Position numbers and translations under genes: made by a program. 64,000 nucleotides of DNA from JACDAS01 sp046262415 (lineage in GTDB: Bacteria > Actinomycetota > Thermoleophilia > Gaiellales > Gaiellaceae), in assembly GCA_046262415.1 (NCBI GenBank), contig JBHEMU010000146.1, positions 1 through 64,000 of the forward strand, given 5' to 3'. Under the pieces are notes generated by a model, which saw only the letters and a list, made by a program, of their open reading frames with translations, was not told the origin of the DNA and searched no databases. This document shows positions 48,446 to 56,413 of this stretch, piece by piece. Within the stretch, counting starts at the first letter, position 1; each line of letters opens with the position of its first letter.

Positions 48446-50292
48446 GCCGCGGCGGCGACCGGCGTGCGCTCGACCACCTGCTCGAGCCAGAGCTCGAGCA
48501 CGACGAGCGCGTACACCGGCAGCCCCAGCTCCGCCTCGCCGTCCAGGTGCCGCCGGAGCAGCCGGCCGGCCGCCTTCGGGTCGACCAGGCCGTGGCGGCG
48601 GAGGCGCTCCTCGGCCAGCAGCTCGCACGCGGTCTCGCGCAGCTCCCCCCGCAGCCAGCGATCGATCGGCACCTCGAAGCCCTGCTTCGGTCGGCGGGCG
48701 ATCGACCGCGGCAGGCGCCGCTCGACCAGTCGCCGCAGCGCGCGCTTCGTCTCGACGCCGCGCACCTTCTCGGCGTCCGGGAGACCGAGGCCGGCCGCGA
48801 CCACCTCGTGGTCGAGCAGCGGCACGCGGAGCTCGAGCGAGTGGGCCATGCTCATCCGGTCGGCCTTGAACAGGATCTCCTTCGGCACCATCGTCCGGAG
48901 ATCGACGTACTGCAGGCGTCCGAGCCGCGTCAGCCCGGCAGGCGCTTCGCCGAACAGCTCCGCGAAGATCCGGGACGCGGGAGCCGGCACCGGCAGGAGC
49001 TCCGCCTTGGCCTCCTCGGACAGGAGCGCGAACCACGAGAAGTAACGCTCGGCCTCGGGTAGCGAGGCGTGGCGGAGCAGCTTGAGCGCGCGCCGCGGCA
49101 GGCTCTTGCGCCCGCCGCGCGCGGCGCGGGCTCCGAGCAGGGGCTCGAGCGCCCCTGCGAGTACCCGCGTCGGCAGCACGCGCTGCAGGCGCGCGGCGTG
49201 GCGGTCCCAGGCAAAGCGGGAGTAGCCGCCGAAGACCTCGTCCCCGCCCTCCCCCGCGAGGGCCACCTTCACGTGCTCGGCCGCGGCCCGGCAGACGTAG
49301 TAGAGCGGGATCGCGGAGGGGGCCGCGAACGGCTCGCCCAGGTGCCGCACGATCGCCGGCAGGTCGTGGACGACGTCCGTCTCGACCTCGAGCTCGTGGT
49401 GCTCGGTCCCGAGCGCCGCCGCGACCACCCGGCCGTGCTCGCGCTCGTCGTAGGCCTCGTCCTCGAAGCCGATCGTGAAGGTGTGCAGCGGCTGCCCCGC
49501 CTCCGCCGCCGCCAGCGCCGCGACGAGGCTCGAGTCGATGCCGCCGGAGAGGAGCACGGCGAGCGGCACGTCCGAGCGCAGGTGGATCCGCACCGCCTCC
49601 GCGAGCGTCGCCTCCAGGTCGGCGGCGGGTCGCGATTCGATCCCGGCGAACTCCGACTCGGTCGCGCCGCCGTCCTCCCACACGAGCGTGTGGCCCGCCC
49701 GGAGCGCGCGGACGCCCTCGAGCCCGGTCGCCTCGCCGGGCACGTAGCCGAAGGAGAGGTAGTCCGCGAGGGCCTGGAGATCCGGCCGGCGCGGGGCGCC
49801 GAGCGCGAGCAGCGGCGCGATCTCGGAGGCGAACATGAGCCGCCCTCCCGTCTCGGCGAGGTAGAGCGGCTTGATCCCGAAGCGGTCCCGCGCGAGCACG
49901 AGCCGGTGCCGCCGCTCGTCCCACACGGCCGCCGCGAACATGCCGCGCAGCCGCGCGAAGCAGCGCTCGCCCTCCTCCTCGTACAGGTGCACGACCACCT
50001 CGACGTCGCTCCGCGTCGAGAACCGGTGGCCGCGCGCCTCGAGCTCGGCCCGGAGCTCGACGTGGTTGTAGAGCTCGCCGTTCAGCACGCAGGTGACCTC
50101 GCCGGACTCGCTCGCGATCGGCTGGTCGCCCGTCTCGAGGTCGATGATCGCCAGCCGGCGCATCGCGACGCCGACCCCGTCCGAGGCGAAGCGCCCCTCC
50201 GAGTCCGGCCCGCGGTGGCGCAGGAGCTCGACCACGTCGAGGTCCGAGGAAGCGAGGGGCGCGGCTCCCGCCAGTCCGACGATGCCGCACAC
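48442..50292 (-). CDS. asnB: asparagine synthase (glutamine-hydrolysing), copy 2
   Basis: This 616-residue protein starts at a GTG that precedes the catalytic Cys (MCGIVG). Glutaminase signatures are LLRHRGPDSEGRF and VTCVLNGELYNHVELRAEL. The PP-loop is AVLLSGGIDSSLVAALAA near 245-262, and the synthetase has VALAGEGGDEVFGGYSRF and SLELRVPLLDHEVVAAGLG. It is clearly diverged from the copy at 16552-18447 and probably amidates a different substrate. It heads a minus-strand run with a GT4, a ligase and a GT2. Confidence 0.93.
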   Translation of the reverse strand: MCGIVGLAGAAPLASSDLDVVELLRHRGPDSEGRFASDGVGVAMRRLAIIDLETGDQPIASESGEVTCVLNGELYNHVELRAELEARGHRFSTRSDVEVVVHLYEEEGERCFARLRGMFAAAVWDERRHRLVLARDRFGIKPLYLAETGGRLMFASEIAPLLALGAPRRPDLQALADYLSFGYVPGEATGLEGVRALRAGHTLVWEDGGATESEFAGIESRPAADLEATLAEAVRIHLRSDVPLAVLLSGGIDSSLVAALAAAEAGQPLHTFTIGFEDEAYDEREHGRVVAAALGTEHHELEVETDVVHDLPAIVRHLGEPFAAPSAIPLYYVCRAAAEHVKVALAGEGGDEVFGGYSRFAWDRHAARLQRVLPTRVLAGALEPLLGARAARGGRKSLPRRALKLLRHASLPEAERYFSWFALLSEEAKAELLPVPAPASRIFAELFGEAPAGLTRLGRLQYVDLRTMVPKEILFKADRMSMAHSLELRVPLLDHEVVAAGLGLPDAEKVRGVETKRALRRLVERRLPRSIARRPKQGFEVPIDRWLRGELRETACELLAEERLRRHGLVDPKAAGRLLRRHLDGEAELGLPVYALVVLELWLEQVVERTPVAAAA

Positions 50293-50299
50293 GATGCCT

Positions 50300-50305
50300 A
50301 GAGTA
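50300..50305 (-). promoter_or_regulatory. candidate leaderless -10 box (TACTCT) for asparagine synthase 2
   Basis: TACTCT is followed by 7 bases and the GTG at 50292, a start that is fixed independently by the catalytic Cys codon. This makes it one of the best-supported leaderless promoters in the window. Confidence 0.55.
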
Positions 50306-50335
50306 ACCCCCGCTTCCGCGCGATCCCCGTTCGGT

Positions 50336-50341
50336 TACGCT
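50336..50341 (+). promoter_or_regulatory. candidate leaderless -10 box (TACGCT) for the secreted protein
   Basis: TACGCT is followed by 6 bases and the GTG at 50348. It stands back-to-back with the asparagine synthase box in a 55-bp gap. Confidence 0.5.
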
Positions 50342-50347
50342 CCGACC

Positions 50348-50818
50348 GTGCGCCTCCGCCTCGCACTCGGGCTGCTCGCGCTGGCCCTGGTCGTCCCCGC
50401 CGGCGCCGCCGCGACGATCGTGCTGCAGAAGGGGATCGGCGGAGCGACGCTCGACATGACCGAGGCGCAGGTGCGGGCCAAGCTGGGCCACCCGTTCAGG
50501 ACCGTCCGCGGCACGAACGACTTCGGCCCCTACACGACCCTGACCTACAAGAGGCCGCCGCTCCGGGTTAGCTTCCAGGGCAACGCCGGCGCGACGTCGA
50601 TCGACACGTCGAGTCCGGCCCAGCGCACCGCCCGGGGCATCGGGGTGGGCTCGACGGTGGCCGAGGTGAAGGCACGGGTGCCGGGCGTGAAGTGCAAGAC
50701 CGAGTTCGGCTACCGGCACTGCTACGTCGGCCGCTGGACCCCCGGCATGCGGGTGACGGACTTCGCGATCAAGGCCGGCAAGGTCTCGCGGGTCTCGATC
50801 GGCATCGTCATCGACTGA
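50348..50818 (+). CDS. small secreted protein with two SmpA/BLIP-like repeats
   Basis: This 156-residue protein has a signal peptide (RLRLALGLLALALVVPAGAA). Two copies of a short motif follow: GGATLDMTEAQVRAKLG and GVGSTVAEVKARVPG, each in front of a beta-rich stretch. This is the pattern of SmpA/OmlA and beta-lactamase-inhibitor-like folds. Two cysteines (VKCKTEF, YRHCYVG) may pair. The function is unknown; such small proteins are common in actinobacteria. It is divergent from asparagine synthase and ends one base before the convergent methyltransferase gene. Confidence 0.8.
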   Translation: MRLRLALGLLALALVVPAGAAATIVLQKGIGGATLDMTEAQVRAKLGHPFRTVRGTNDFGPYTTLTYKRPPLRVSFQGNAGATSIDTSSPAQRTARGIGVGSTVAEVKARVPGVKCKTEFGYRHCYVGRWTPGMRVTDFAIKAGKVSRVSIGIVID

Positions 50819-50819
50819 G

Positions 50820-51578
50820 CTACCCGCCGCGCCGCGCCGCCACGAGCAGCGAGCCGCCGGCGGGCAGCGAGAGACCGCGCTCGATCAGGCGCCGCTCGCC
50901 GTCGAGCATCCGCTCGAGGACGCGGTTCAGGCGCGGGCCGGGCAGGAGCTCGCGCACGGGATCGAACGTCCGCGGCGCCACGCGCGAGCGAAGCCGCGAG
51001 AGGGCCATCGCCGGCAGCAGCGTCGAGACGAACGAGGTCGCCCCGACGACCTCGAACGAGGACTCGCGCAGCAGGTCGACGAGCCCGCGGCGGGTGTAGC
51101 GGCGGACGTGGTGCGCGAACTCGTCGGCCTCGCTCCAGAGCCAGGGGTGCTGCGGAACGAGGACGAGCAGGCCGCCGCCGGGGCGAAGCGCGCGGTGGAT
51201 GCCTCGGAGGACGAGCCCGTCCTCGGCCACGTGCTCGAGCGTGTCGAAGCAGCCGACCGCGTCCCAGTCGCCGTCGTAGGGAAGCTCGCGCGCATCGCCC
51301 CGGACGAGCTCGACGTCCCCGGGCAGCCGCTCGCGGGCGAGGCGCAGGCCCTCCTCGAAGAGCTCGAGCCCGGCGAGGCGGAGGTGCGGGAAGGCCTCGC
51401 GGACGGCCGCCAGCACGAAGCCGTCGCCGCAGCCGACCTCGAGGAAGCTCCTCGCCTCGGGGAAGTGCCGCCGCAGCGAGGAGACGATCAGCCGGTTCCG
51501 GGCGCGAAACCAGAAGCTCTCCGGGGCGACCCGCGCCAGCTCCCGGAAGAGCGCGGGGTCGTACCCCTCGCGCCTCAC
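50820..51578 (-). CDS. class I SAM-dependent methyltransferase
   Basis: This 252-residue enzyme opens with SFWFRARNRLIVSSLRRHFP. It has SFLEVGCGDGFVLAAVREAF (motif I), LAGLELFEEGLRLARERL, DAVGCFDTLEHVAEDGLVL and LRPGGGLLVLVPQHPWLW. The FWFxxRN opening and PQHPWLWS segment occur in methyltransferases of glycan and lipid loci. The GTG start overlaps the aminotransferase stop (GTGA), so it is last in the run 54382-50820. Confidence 0.88.
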   Translation of the reverse strand: MRREGYDPALFRELARVAPESFWFRARNRLIVSSLRRHFPEARSFLEVGCGDGFVLAAVREAFPHLRLAGLELFEEGLRLARERLPGDVELVRGDARELPYDGDWDAVGCFDTLEHVAEDGLVLRGIHRALRPGGGLLVLVPQHPWLWSEADEFAHHVRRYTRRGLVDLLRESSFEVVGATSFVSTLLPAMALSRLRSRVAPRTFDPVRELLPGPRLNRVLERMLDGERRLIERGLSLPAGGSLLVAARRGG

Positions 51579-52723
51579 GGCAGCGGCGCGGTCCGGACGG
51601 CCTCGATCACGCGCGCCTGCTCGTCCGGACCGAGCGTGCCGTAGAGAGGGAGCCGCACGAGGCGGTCGGCGACGTCCTCCGTGACCGGGCACTGGCCCGT
51701 CCGGCCGCCGAATCGGCGTCCCATGTCCGAGAGGTGGAGCGGCAGGTAGTGGAACACGGCGAGGATCCGCTGCGAGCGGAGGTGGTCGATCAGCGCGGCG
51801 CGCGCCGCGGCGCTCGGAAGCACGACGTGGAAGAGGTGGTAGGCGTGCTCGCAGTGCTCGGGGACGAACGGCAGGACCGCCCCCGACTCGGCGGCCCAGT
51901 CCGCCAGGTCGACCGCGTAGCGCCGCCAGAGCCGCTCCCGGGCCGCCTGCACCTCGTCTCGGGCCTCCAGCTGCGCCAGCAGGAAGGCGGCCAGCAGGTC
52001 CGAGATCACGTAGCTCGAGCCGATGTCCACCCAGGTGTAGCGGTCGATCTCGCCGCGGAAGAACCGCTTGCGGTTGGTGCCCTTCTCGCGGATCACCTCG
52101 GCCCGCTCGACGTGGGCCGGCTCGTTGACGACGAGCGCGCCTCCCTCGCCGCAGGTGAAGCTCTTCGTCTCGTGGAAGCTCTGGGCGGCGAAGGCGCCGA
52201 AGGTGCCGAGAAACCTCCCCCGGTAGCGCCCGAAGAGGCCGTGCGCGTTGTCTTCCACGACGGCGACGTCATGGCTCCGGGCCACCTCGAGGATCGCGTC
52301 CAGCTCGCACGCGACGCCGGCGTAGTGCACCGGCACGACGGCCCGGGTCCGCGGCGTCACCAGCTCCTCGAGCTGCGTCTCGTCCAGGTTGAGCGTGTCG
52401 CGCCTGACGTCGGCGAAGACGATGCGGGCGCCTCGGAGCGCGAACGCGTTCGCGGTGGAGACGAAGGTGAAGGCGGGGACGATCACCTCGTCGCCCGGCC
52501 CGACGTCGAGCAGCAGCGCCGCGAGTTCGAGCGCGTGCGTGCACGACGTGGTCAGGAGCACCCGGCCGGCCCCGAGCGATTCCTCGAGCGAAGCCTCGAC
52601 CCGCCGCGTGAACGGCCCGTCGCCGGAGATCTGGCCCTCCGCGAGGGCCTGCTGGACGTAGGCCTGCTCGTTGCCCGCGAGGCCGGCGCGGTTGAACGGG
52701 ATGTCGAAGTCGGCGGCTCTCAC
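51575..52723 (-). CDS. wecE: dTDP-4-amino-4,6-dideoxygalactose transaminase (DegT/DnrJ/EryC1 family)
   Basis: This 382-residue PLP enzyme matches WecE/RffA along its length: IPFNRAGLAGNEQAYVQQAL, SGDGPFTRRVEASLEE, LLTTSCTHALELAALLLDVG, IVPAFTFVSTANAFALRGAR, VVPVHYAGVACELDAILEVA, and FHETKSFTCGEGGALV with Lys187 as the PLP lysine. It also has REKGTNRKRFFRGEIDRYTW. It would aminate dTDP-4-keto-6-deoxyglucose. No rmlA or rmlB for that substrate is seen here, unless an SDR in the window supplies it. The GTG start overlaps the acetyltransferase stop. Confidence 0.93.
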   Translation of the reverse strand: MRAADFDIPFNRAGLAGNEQAYVQQALAEGQISGDGPFTRRVEASLEESLGAGRVLLTTSCTHALELAALLLDVGPGDEVIVPAFTFVSTANAFALRGARIVFADVRRDTLNLDETQLEELVTPRTRAVVPVHYAGVACELDAILEVARSHDVAVVEDNAHGLFGRYRGRFLGTFGAFAAQSFHETKSFTCGEGGALVVNEPAHVERAEVIREKGTNRKRFFRGEIDRYTWVDIGSSYVISDLLAAFLLAQLEARDEVQAARERLWRRYAVDLADWAAESGAVLPFVPEHCEHAYHLFHVVLPSAAARAALIDHLRSQRILAVFHYLPLHLSDMGRRFGGRTGQCPVTEDVADRLVRLPLYGTLGPDEQARVIEAVRTAPLP

Positions 52724-53427
52724 CGGTACCACTTGTGGAAGACCAGCCTGAACGCGGTCGTGTGGAACCCGTGGCGCTGGACGTAGCGCTGCGTCCTCAC
52801 GTTGCGCGCGGCGACGTCGACCGACACGGTGGCGGCACCGCGGCCCGCGAGCCAGCCGACGGCCTCGACGAGGAGGGCGTCCGCCACCCCGCTCTGCCAT
52901 CGCTCCTCCTCGACCGCGACGATCCCGAGACTCGCGGCGTCGCCGCCGCCGGCGGGCAGCCTGCACGTGATGTAGCCGTCCAGACGCCCGTCCGACTCCG
53001 CGACGAGGACGGCGTCGGCGAAGGTGACCCAGGCGGCGTAGTAGTCCGCGACCCGCTCGCGCGCGAAGCGCTCGTCGAAGACGAAGCGCGAGACGTAGGG
53101 CGTGCGCCTCGCCAGCGCCTCGAGCCCCGGCACGTCGTCGGGACGGTGGCCGCGGACCTCGAGGTCTCCTGTGATCGCCGGGAGCTCGCCCTCGCCGACC
53201 CGGTGCGTCAGCGTCAGCCGCGACTCGACGAGGTCGAAGCCGCCGCGTTCCGCCGTGCGCACCGTCTCCGGCTCGTCCTCGCCGACGAAGTACAGGCAGC
53301 CGACCTGCTCCCGAGCGGCCCAGTCGTCGATCGACCCGAGCCGCTCCGCGTCGAGGCGCTCGCCGCGCACGCGCCCGATCCTCAGACCCCAGAACGCGGT
53401 GTCCCAGGGGAGGAGCTCAGCCGGCAT
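52720..53427 (-). CDS. wecD: WecD-like dTDP-amino-dideoxysugar N-acetyltransferase (GNAT)
   Basis: This 235-residue GNAT has an N-terminal LLPWDTAFWGLRIGRVRGER segment as in WecD/RffC. The C-terminal GNAT domain has YITCRLPAGGGDAASLGIVA, RWQSGVADALLVEAVGWLA (acetyl-CoA loop) and NVRTQRYVQRHGFHTTAFRL. Encoded directly before wecE with a 4-bp overlap, it would acetylate the 4-amino sugar that WecE makes. The acetyl-CoA loop is GVAD in place of the stricter GxGxA, so activity should be regarded as likely, not certain. Confidence 0.88.
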   Translation of the reverse strand: MPAELLPWDTAFWGLRIGRVRGERLDAERLGSIDDWAAREQVGCLYFVGEDEPETVRTAERGGFDLVESRLTLTHRVGEGELPAITGDLEVRGHRPDDVPGLEALARRTPYVSRFVFDERFARERVADYYAAWVTFADAVLVAESDGRLDGYITCRLPAGGGDAASLGIVAVEEERWQSGVADALLVEAVGWLAGRGAATVSVDVAARNVRTQRYVQRHGFHTTAFRLVFHKWYR

Positions 53428-54382
53428 GGCGGCCGGCCCGCGCGCCTGCGCCGACCTCCTCCCGCACGGCGTACGTCGGTCGGTCCATCAACCGCACGTG
53501 CATGCGCGCGATGTACTCGCCGATGACGCCGAGCGCGAGCAGCTGCGCCCCCGAGAAGATCGCGATCGCCGAGGCGAGGAACGGGAAGCCCGGGATCGAC
53601 GCGAACCCCTCGAAGATGTACCGGATGACGACGTACGCGAAGATGGCGAAGCCGAACAGGATCGTGGCGAGCCCGATCAGGGTCGCGATCCGCAGGGGCC
53701 GGGTCGAGAAGCCCGTCAGCATCGTCAGCGCCTGCGAGGCGAGCTTGCGGAACGTGTAGGCCGACGTGCCGCCGGCGCGCTCGTCGTGCTCGACCGGGAT
53801 CGCCTCGAAGCGCGTCGTCGCCCAGCTCAGGAGCACGTCGAGCGTCACGTAGGGGCCCTGGAAGAAGGCGAAGGTCTCTCGCAGGCCCGTGCGGAACGCC
53901 CGGAAGGTGCTCACCTTGTCCGCCAGCTCGATGCCGACCGCGCCCCGCAGGGCGAAGCGGGTCAGCCGGGCGGAGACGTTCCGCCAGAGGCCGTGCTGGC
54001 GCTGCCTCGGCAGGCCGTAGACGACGTCGGCGCCGCCGCGCAGGCGCTCGAGCAGCCGCGGGATCTCCTCGGGCGGGTTCTGGAGGTCGTCGTCGAGGGT
54101 GACGACGACCTCGTTCCGCGCCGCGCGCAGCCCCGCGAGCAGCGCGTTGTGCTGGCCGTAGTTGCGGGCCAGGTCGAGGCCGCGGACGCGGTCGTTCTGC
54201 GCGCTCAGCTCGACGATCCGCTGCCAGGAGCCGTCGCTCGACCCGTCGTTGACGAGGACGAGCTCGTAGTCCGGAGCGGACGCTCCGAGCACCGTCTCGA
54301 GCCGGCGGACGAGCGGCTCCAGCGTCGCCGAGCCGTTGTAGACCGGCACGACGACCGACACGGACTCGGGCGGCGCCGGCAT
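53417..54382 (-). CDS. family 2 glycosyltransferase with two C-terminal helices (GtrB/ArnC-like)
   Basis: This 321-residue GT-A enzyme has SVSVVVPVYNGSATLEPLV, ELVLVNDGSSDGSWQRIVE, EVVVTLDDDLQNPPEEIPRL (DDD-type metal site), and TSAYTFRKLASQALTMLTGF. Two transmembrane helices near 240-295 complete the polyprenyl-phosphate glycosyltransferase layout. It would make a polyprenyl-phosphate-linked sugar, a donor for the GT39-like membrane enzymes. The ATG is 6 bases after a TACGAT box. It overlaps wecD by 11 bp. Confidence 0.9.
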   Translation of the reverse strand: MPAPPESVSVVVPVYNGSATLEPLVRRLETVLGASAPDYELVLVNDGSSDGSWQRIVELSAQNDRVRGLDLARNYGQHNALLAGLRAARNEVVVTLDDDLQNPPEEIPRLLERLRGGADVVYGLPRQRQHGLWRNVSARLTRFALRGAVGIELADKVSTFRAFRTGLRETFAFFQGPYVTLDVLLSWATTRFEAIPVEHDERAGGTSAYTFRKLASQALTMLTGFSTRPLRIATLIGLATILFGFAIFAYVVIRYIFEGFASIPGFPFLASAIAIFSGAQLLALGVIGEYIARMHVRLMDRPTYAVREEVGAGARAGRHAG

Positions 54383-54388
54383 GGGCCA

Positions 54389-54394
54389 ATCGTA
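54389..54394 (-). promoter_or_regulatory. candidate leaderless -10 box (TACGAT) for the 54382 gene
   Basis: TACGAT is followed by 6 bases and the ATG at 54382, the same hexamer and spacing as at 40974-40979. Confidence 0.52.
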
Positions 54395-54453
54395 TGCCGC
54401 CGCGACCCGGCCCGACGGGCCCGCTCCGGTTTGAGCATGTCCCCGGAAGCGGC

Positions 54454-54459
54454 TATCGT
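54454..54459 (+). promoter_or_regulatory. candidate leaderless -10 box (TATCGT) before a TTG start
   Basis: TATCGT is followed by 8 bases and the TTG at 54468. It supports TTG as the start of the first FG-GAP gene, for which there is no Shine-Dalgarno site. Confidence 0.48.
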
Positions 54460-54467
54460 CCACAGGC

Positions 54468-56405
54468 TTGCTCCGTCGGCTGCCCGTCCTTCTCATCGTC
54501 GTTGCCAGCGCGGCGAGCACGGCTGCGTCCGCGCTCGCCGAGCCGCGGGCCGGTGCCACCGTGTCGCTGGCCGCGGTCGGCCGCACGCAGGTGCCGCAGG
54601 GACTGCCCTTCACGTTCAGGGCGACGATCTCCGGCACCGCGACGCCGACCGCGGAGGTGGAGTTCGCGCTCGTGCGCGAGTTCGTCGGCGCGGTCTCGGC
54701 GGCGAGCGAGCTCGTCGTCGTCCCGGCGGGCCTGAGCACGGAGCTGGAGCGGAGCCTCACCCCCTCCCAGTGGTTCCCCCAGCTCGGCAAGTTCCAGGTC
54801 GTCGCCCACGTCGGCGGCAGGCCGACCGGGAAGCCGCTCGAGTTCGAGGTCGTCAAGTCGAGGCGCGAGGTGCCGGTGTTCCGCGACGTAACGGCGGCGC
54901 TCGGCCTGACGACCGACATCGGCCCCGGAACGTGCTCGCGCTTCATCTCCGGCGCCGCGTGGGCGGACGTCAACCGGGACGGGCGCGCCGACCTCTTCAC
55001 GACCCGCCTGGACGCGCCCGCGAAGCTCTACGTCCAGGGGCGGGGCGGAACGTTCACCGAGGAGGCCGGGGCCCGCGGGGTCGCCGGGTACGGCGCGGTC
55101 GCGCTCGGAGCCGTGTTCGCCGACTACGACAACGACGGCGATCCCGACCTCTACGTCACGAACGACGGCCCCAACGTGCTCTACCGCAACGAGGGCGACG
55201 GGAGGTTCACGGACGTGACCGCCGCGTCCGGGCTCGCGGCCGGCCCCTACATGCACATGAGCGGCTCCTGGGCCGACTACGACAACGACGGGTGGCTCGA
55301 CCTCTACGTGACCACGCACAGCCACTGCGTGCGCGGGGACATCCTGCTCTACGTCCAGGACCCGGACCAGCTCTTCCACAACAACCGCGACGGCACGTTC
55401 ACCGACGTCTCGGCCCAGATCGCACCCGACGTGAGCGCGACGCCCGACGTCTTCCCCGGCGCCGGCTTCCAGGCCGCGTGGTTCGACTACGACGCGAACG
55501 GGAGGCAGGATCTCTTCCTCGCCAACGACTACGTGGGCGCGCGGCCGGACCGCAATCGCATGTGGCGGAACGACGGGCCCCGCGGGGACGGGACGTGGGC
55601 CTTCACCGACGTCTCGATCTCGGCCGGCGTCTCCCTGGCGATGAACTCGATGGGCATCGGCGTCGCCGACTACGACCGCGATCTCGACCTCGACCTCGCG
55701 GTGACGAACATCGAGGGCAACAAGCTCCTGCGCAACAACGGCGACGGCACCTTCGGCGACGTCTCCCGCGTCGCGGGGGTCCGCGGCGCCTTCCAGCGCG
55801 CCAACCGGCCCTCGGTCACCTGGGGCGCGCTGTTCGGCGACCTCAACCTCGACGCCTGGGAGGACCTCTACGTCGGCGCGGGATACCTGATCGACCGCGA
55901 CATCGACGACCTCGGAAGCGTAGACACCCCCCAGCACAACCAGGTCTTCGTCAACAACGCCGACGGGAGCTTCCTCGACCTCAGCGCCCCCAGCCGTGCC
56001 GACGACTCGGGCCAGTCGCGCGGGATAGCGGCGTCGGACTACGACCGCGACGGCGACCTCGACCTGTACGTCGTCAACCAGGGCGGCACGCCGCGCCTCT
56101 ACCGCAACGTGACGCCGCGCGCGAAGCGGCACTGGCTCGAGGTGAACACGGTCGGGACGCGCTCGAACCGCGACGGCTGCGGCGCGCGGCTCGTGGTCAC
56201 GCTCAGGAGCGGCTTCAAGCTCCTGCGGGAGGTCTTCTGCGGCTCCGTCAGCGTCGGCTCGGGCAGCGACAAGGTCGTCCACTTCGGGCTCGGCTCGACC
56301 AGGGCGGTGACGAGGCTCGAGGTGACCTGGCCCTCGGGGCTGAAGCAGACGTTCAGGAACGTCAAGCTCGACCGCCGGCTCACCGTCACGGAACCGAAGG
56401 TGTGA
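54468..56405 (+). CDS. secreted FG-GAP/VCBS-repeat protein with C-terminal ASPIC/UnbV domain, copy 1
   Basis: This 645-residue protein has a signal peptide (RRLPVLLIVVASAASTAASA) and an N-terminal immunoglobulin-like region (about 30-130). About seven FG-GAP/VCBS repeats follow, each with a calcium-type DxNxDGxxD loop such as ADVNRDGRADLF, ADYDNDGDPDLY and SDYDRDGDLDLY. The ASPIC/UnbV domain is at the end (WLEVNTVGTRSNRDGCGARL, LEVTWPSGLKQTF). This is the CRTAC1-like layout of an integrin-type propeller. It may bind surface glycans; that is inference. The start is probably TTG. Confidence 0.9.
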   Translation: MLRRLPVLLIVVASAASTAASALAEPRAGATVSLAAVGRTQVPQGLPFTFRATISGTATPTAEVEFALVREFVGAVSAASELVVVPAGLSTELERSLTPSQWFPQLGKFQVVAHVGGRPTGKPLEFEVVKSRREVPVFRDVTAALGLTTDIGPGTCSRFISGAAWADVNRDGRADLFTTRLDAPAKLYVQGRGGTFTEEAGARGVAGYGAVALGAVFADYDNDGDPDLYVTNDGPNVLYRNEGDGRFTDVTAASGLAAGPYMHMSGSWADYDNDGWLDLYVTTHSHCVRGDILLYVQDPDQLFHNNRDGTFTDVSAQIAPDVSATPDVFPGAGFQAAWFDYDANGRQDLFLANDYVGARPDRNRMWRNDGPRGDGTWAFTDVSISAGVSLAMNSMGIGVADYDRDLDLDLAVTNIEGNKLLRNNGDGTFGDVSRVAGVRGAFQRANRPSVTWGALFGDLNLDAWEDLYVGAGYLIDRDIDDLGSVDTPQHNQVFVNNADGSFLDLSAPSRADDSGQSRGIAASDYDRDGDLDLYVVNQGGTPRLYRNVTPRAKRHWLEVNTVGTRSNRDGCGARLVVTLRSGFKLLREVFCGSVSVGSGSDKVVHFGLGSTRAVTRLEVTWPSGLKQTFRNVKLDRRLTVTEPKV

Positions 56406-56413
56406 GGAGAGAG

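Noticed and set aside
47195..50719. A 1174-codon minus-strand open frame
   Set aside because: The upstream two thirds are a shadow of asparagine synthase; the GT4 begins at the ATG at 48445.
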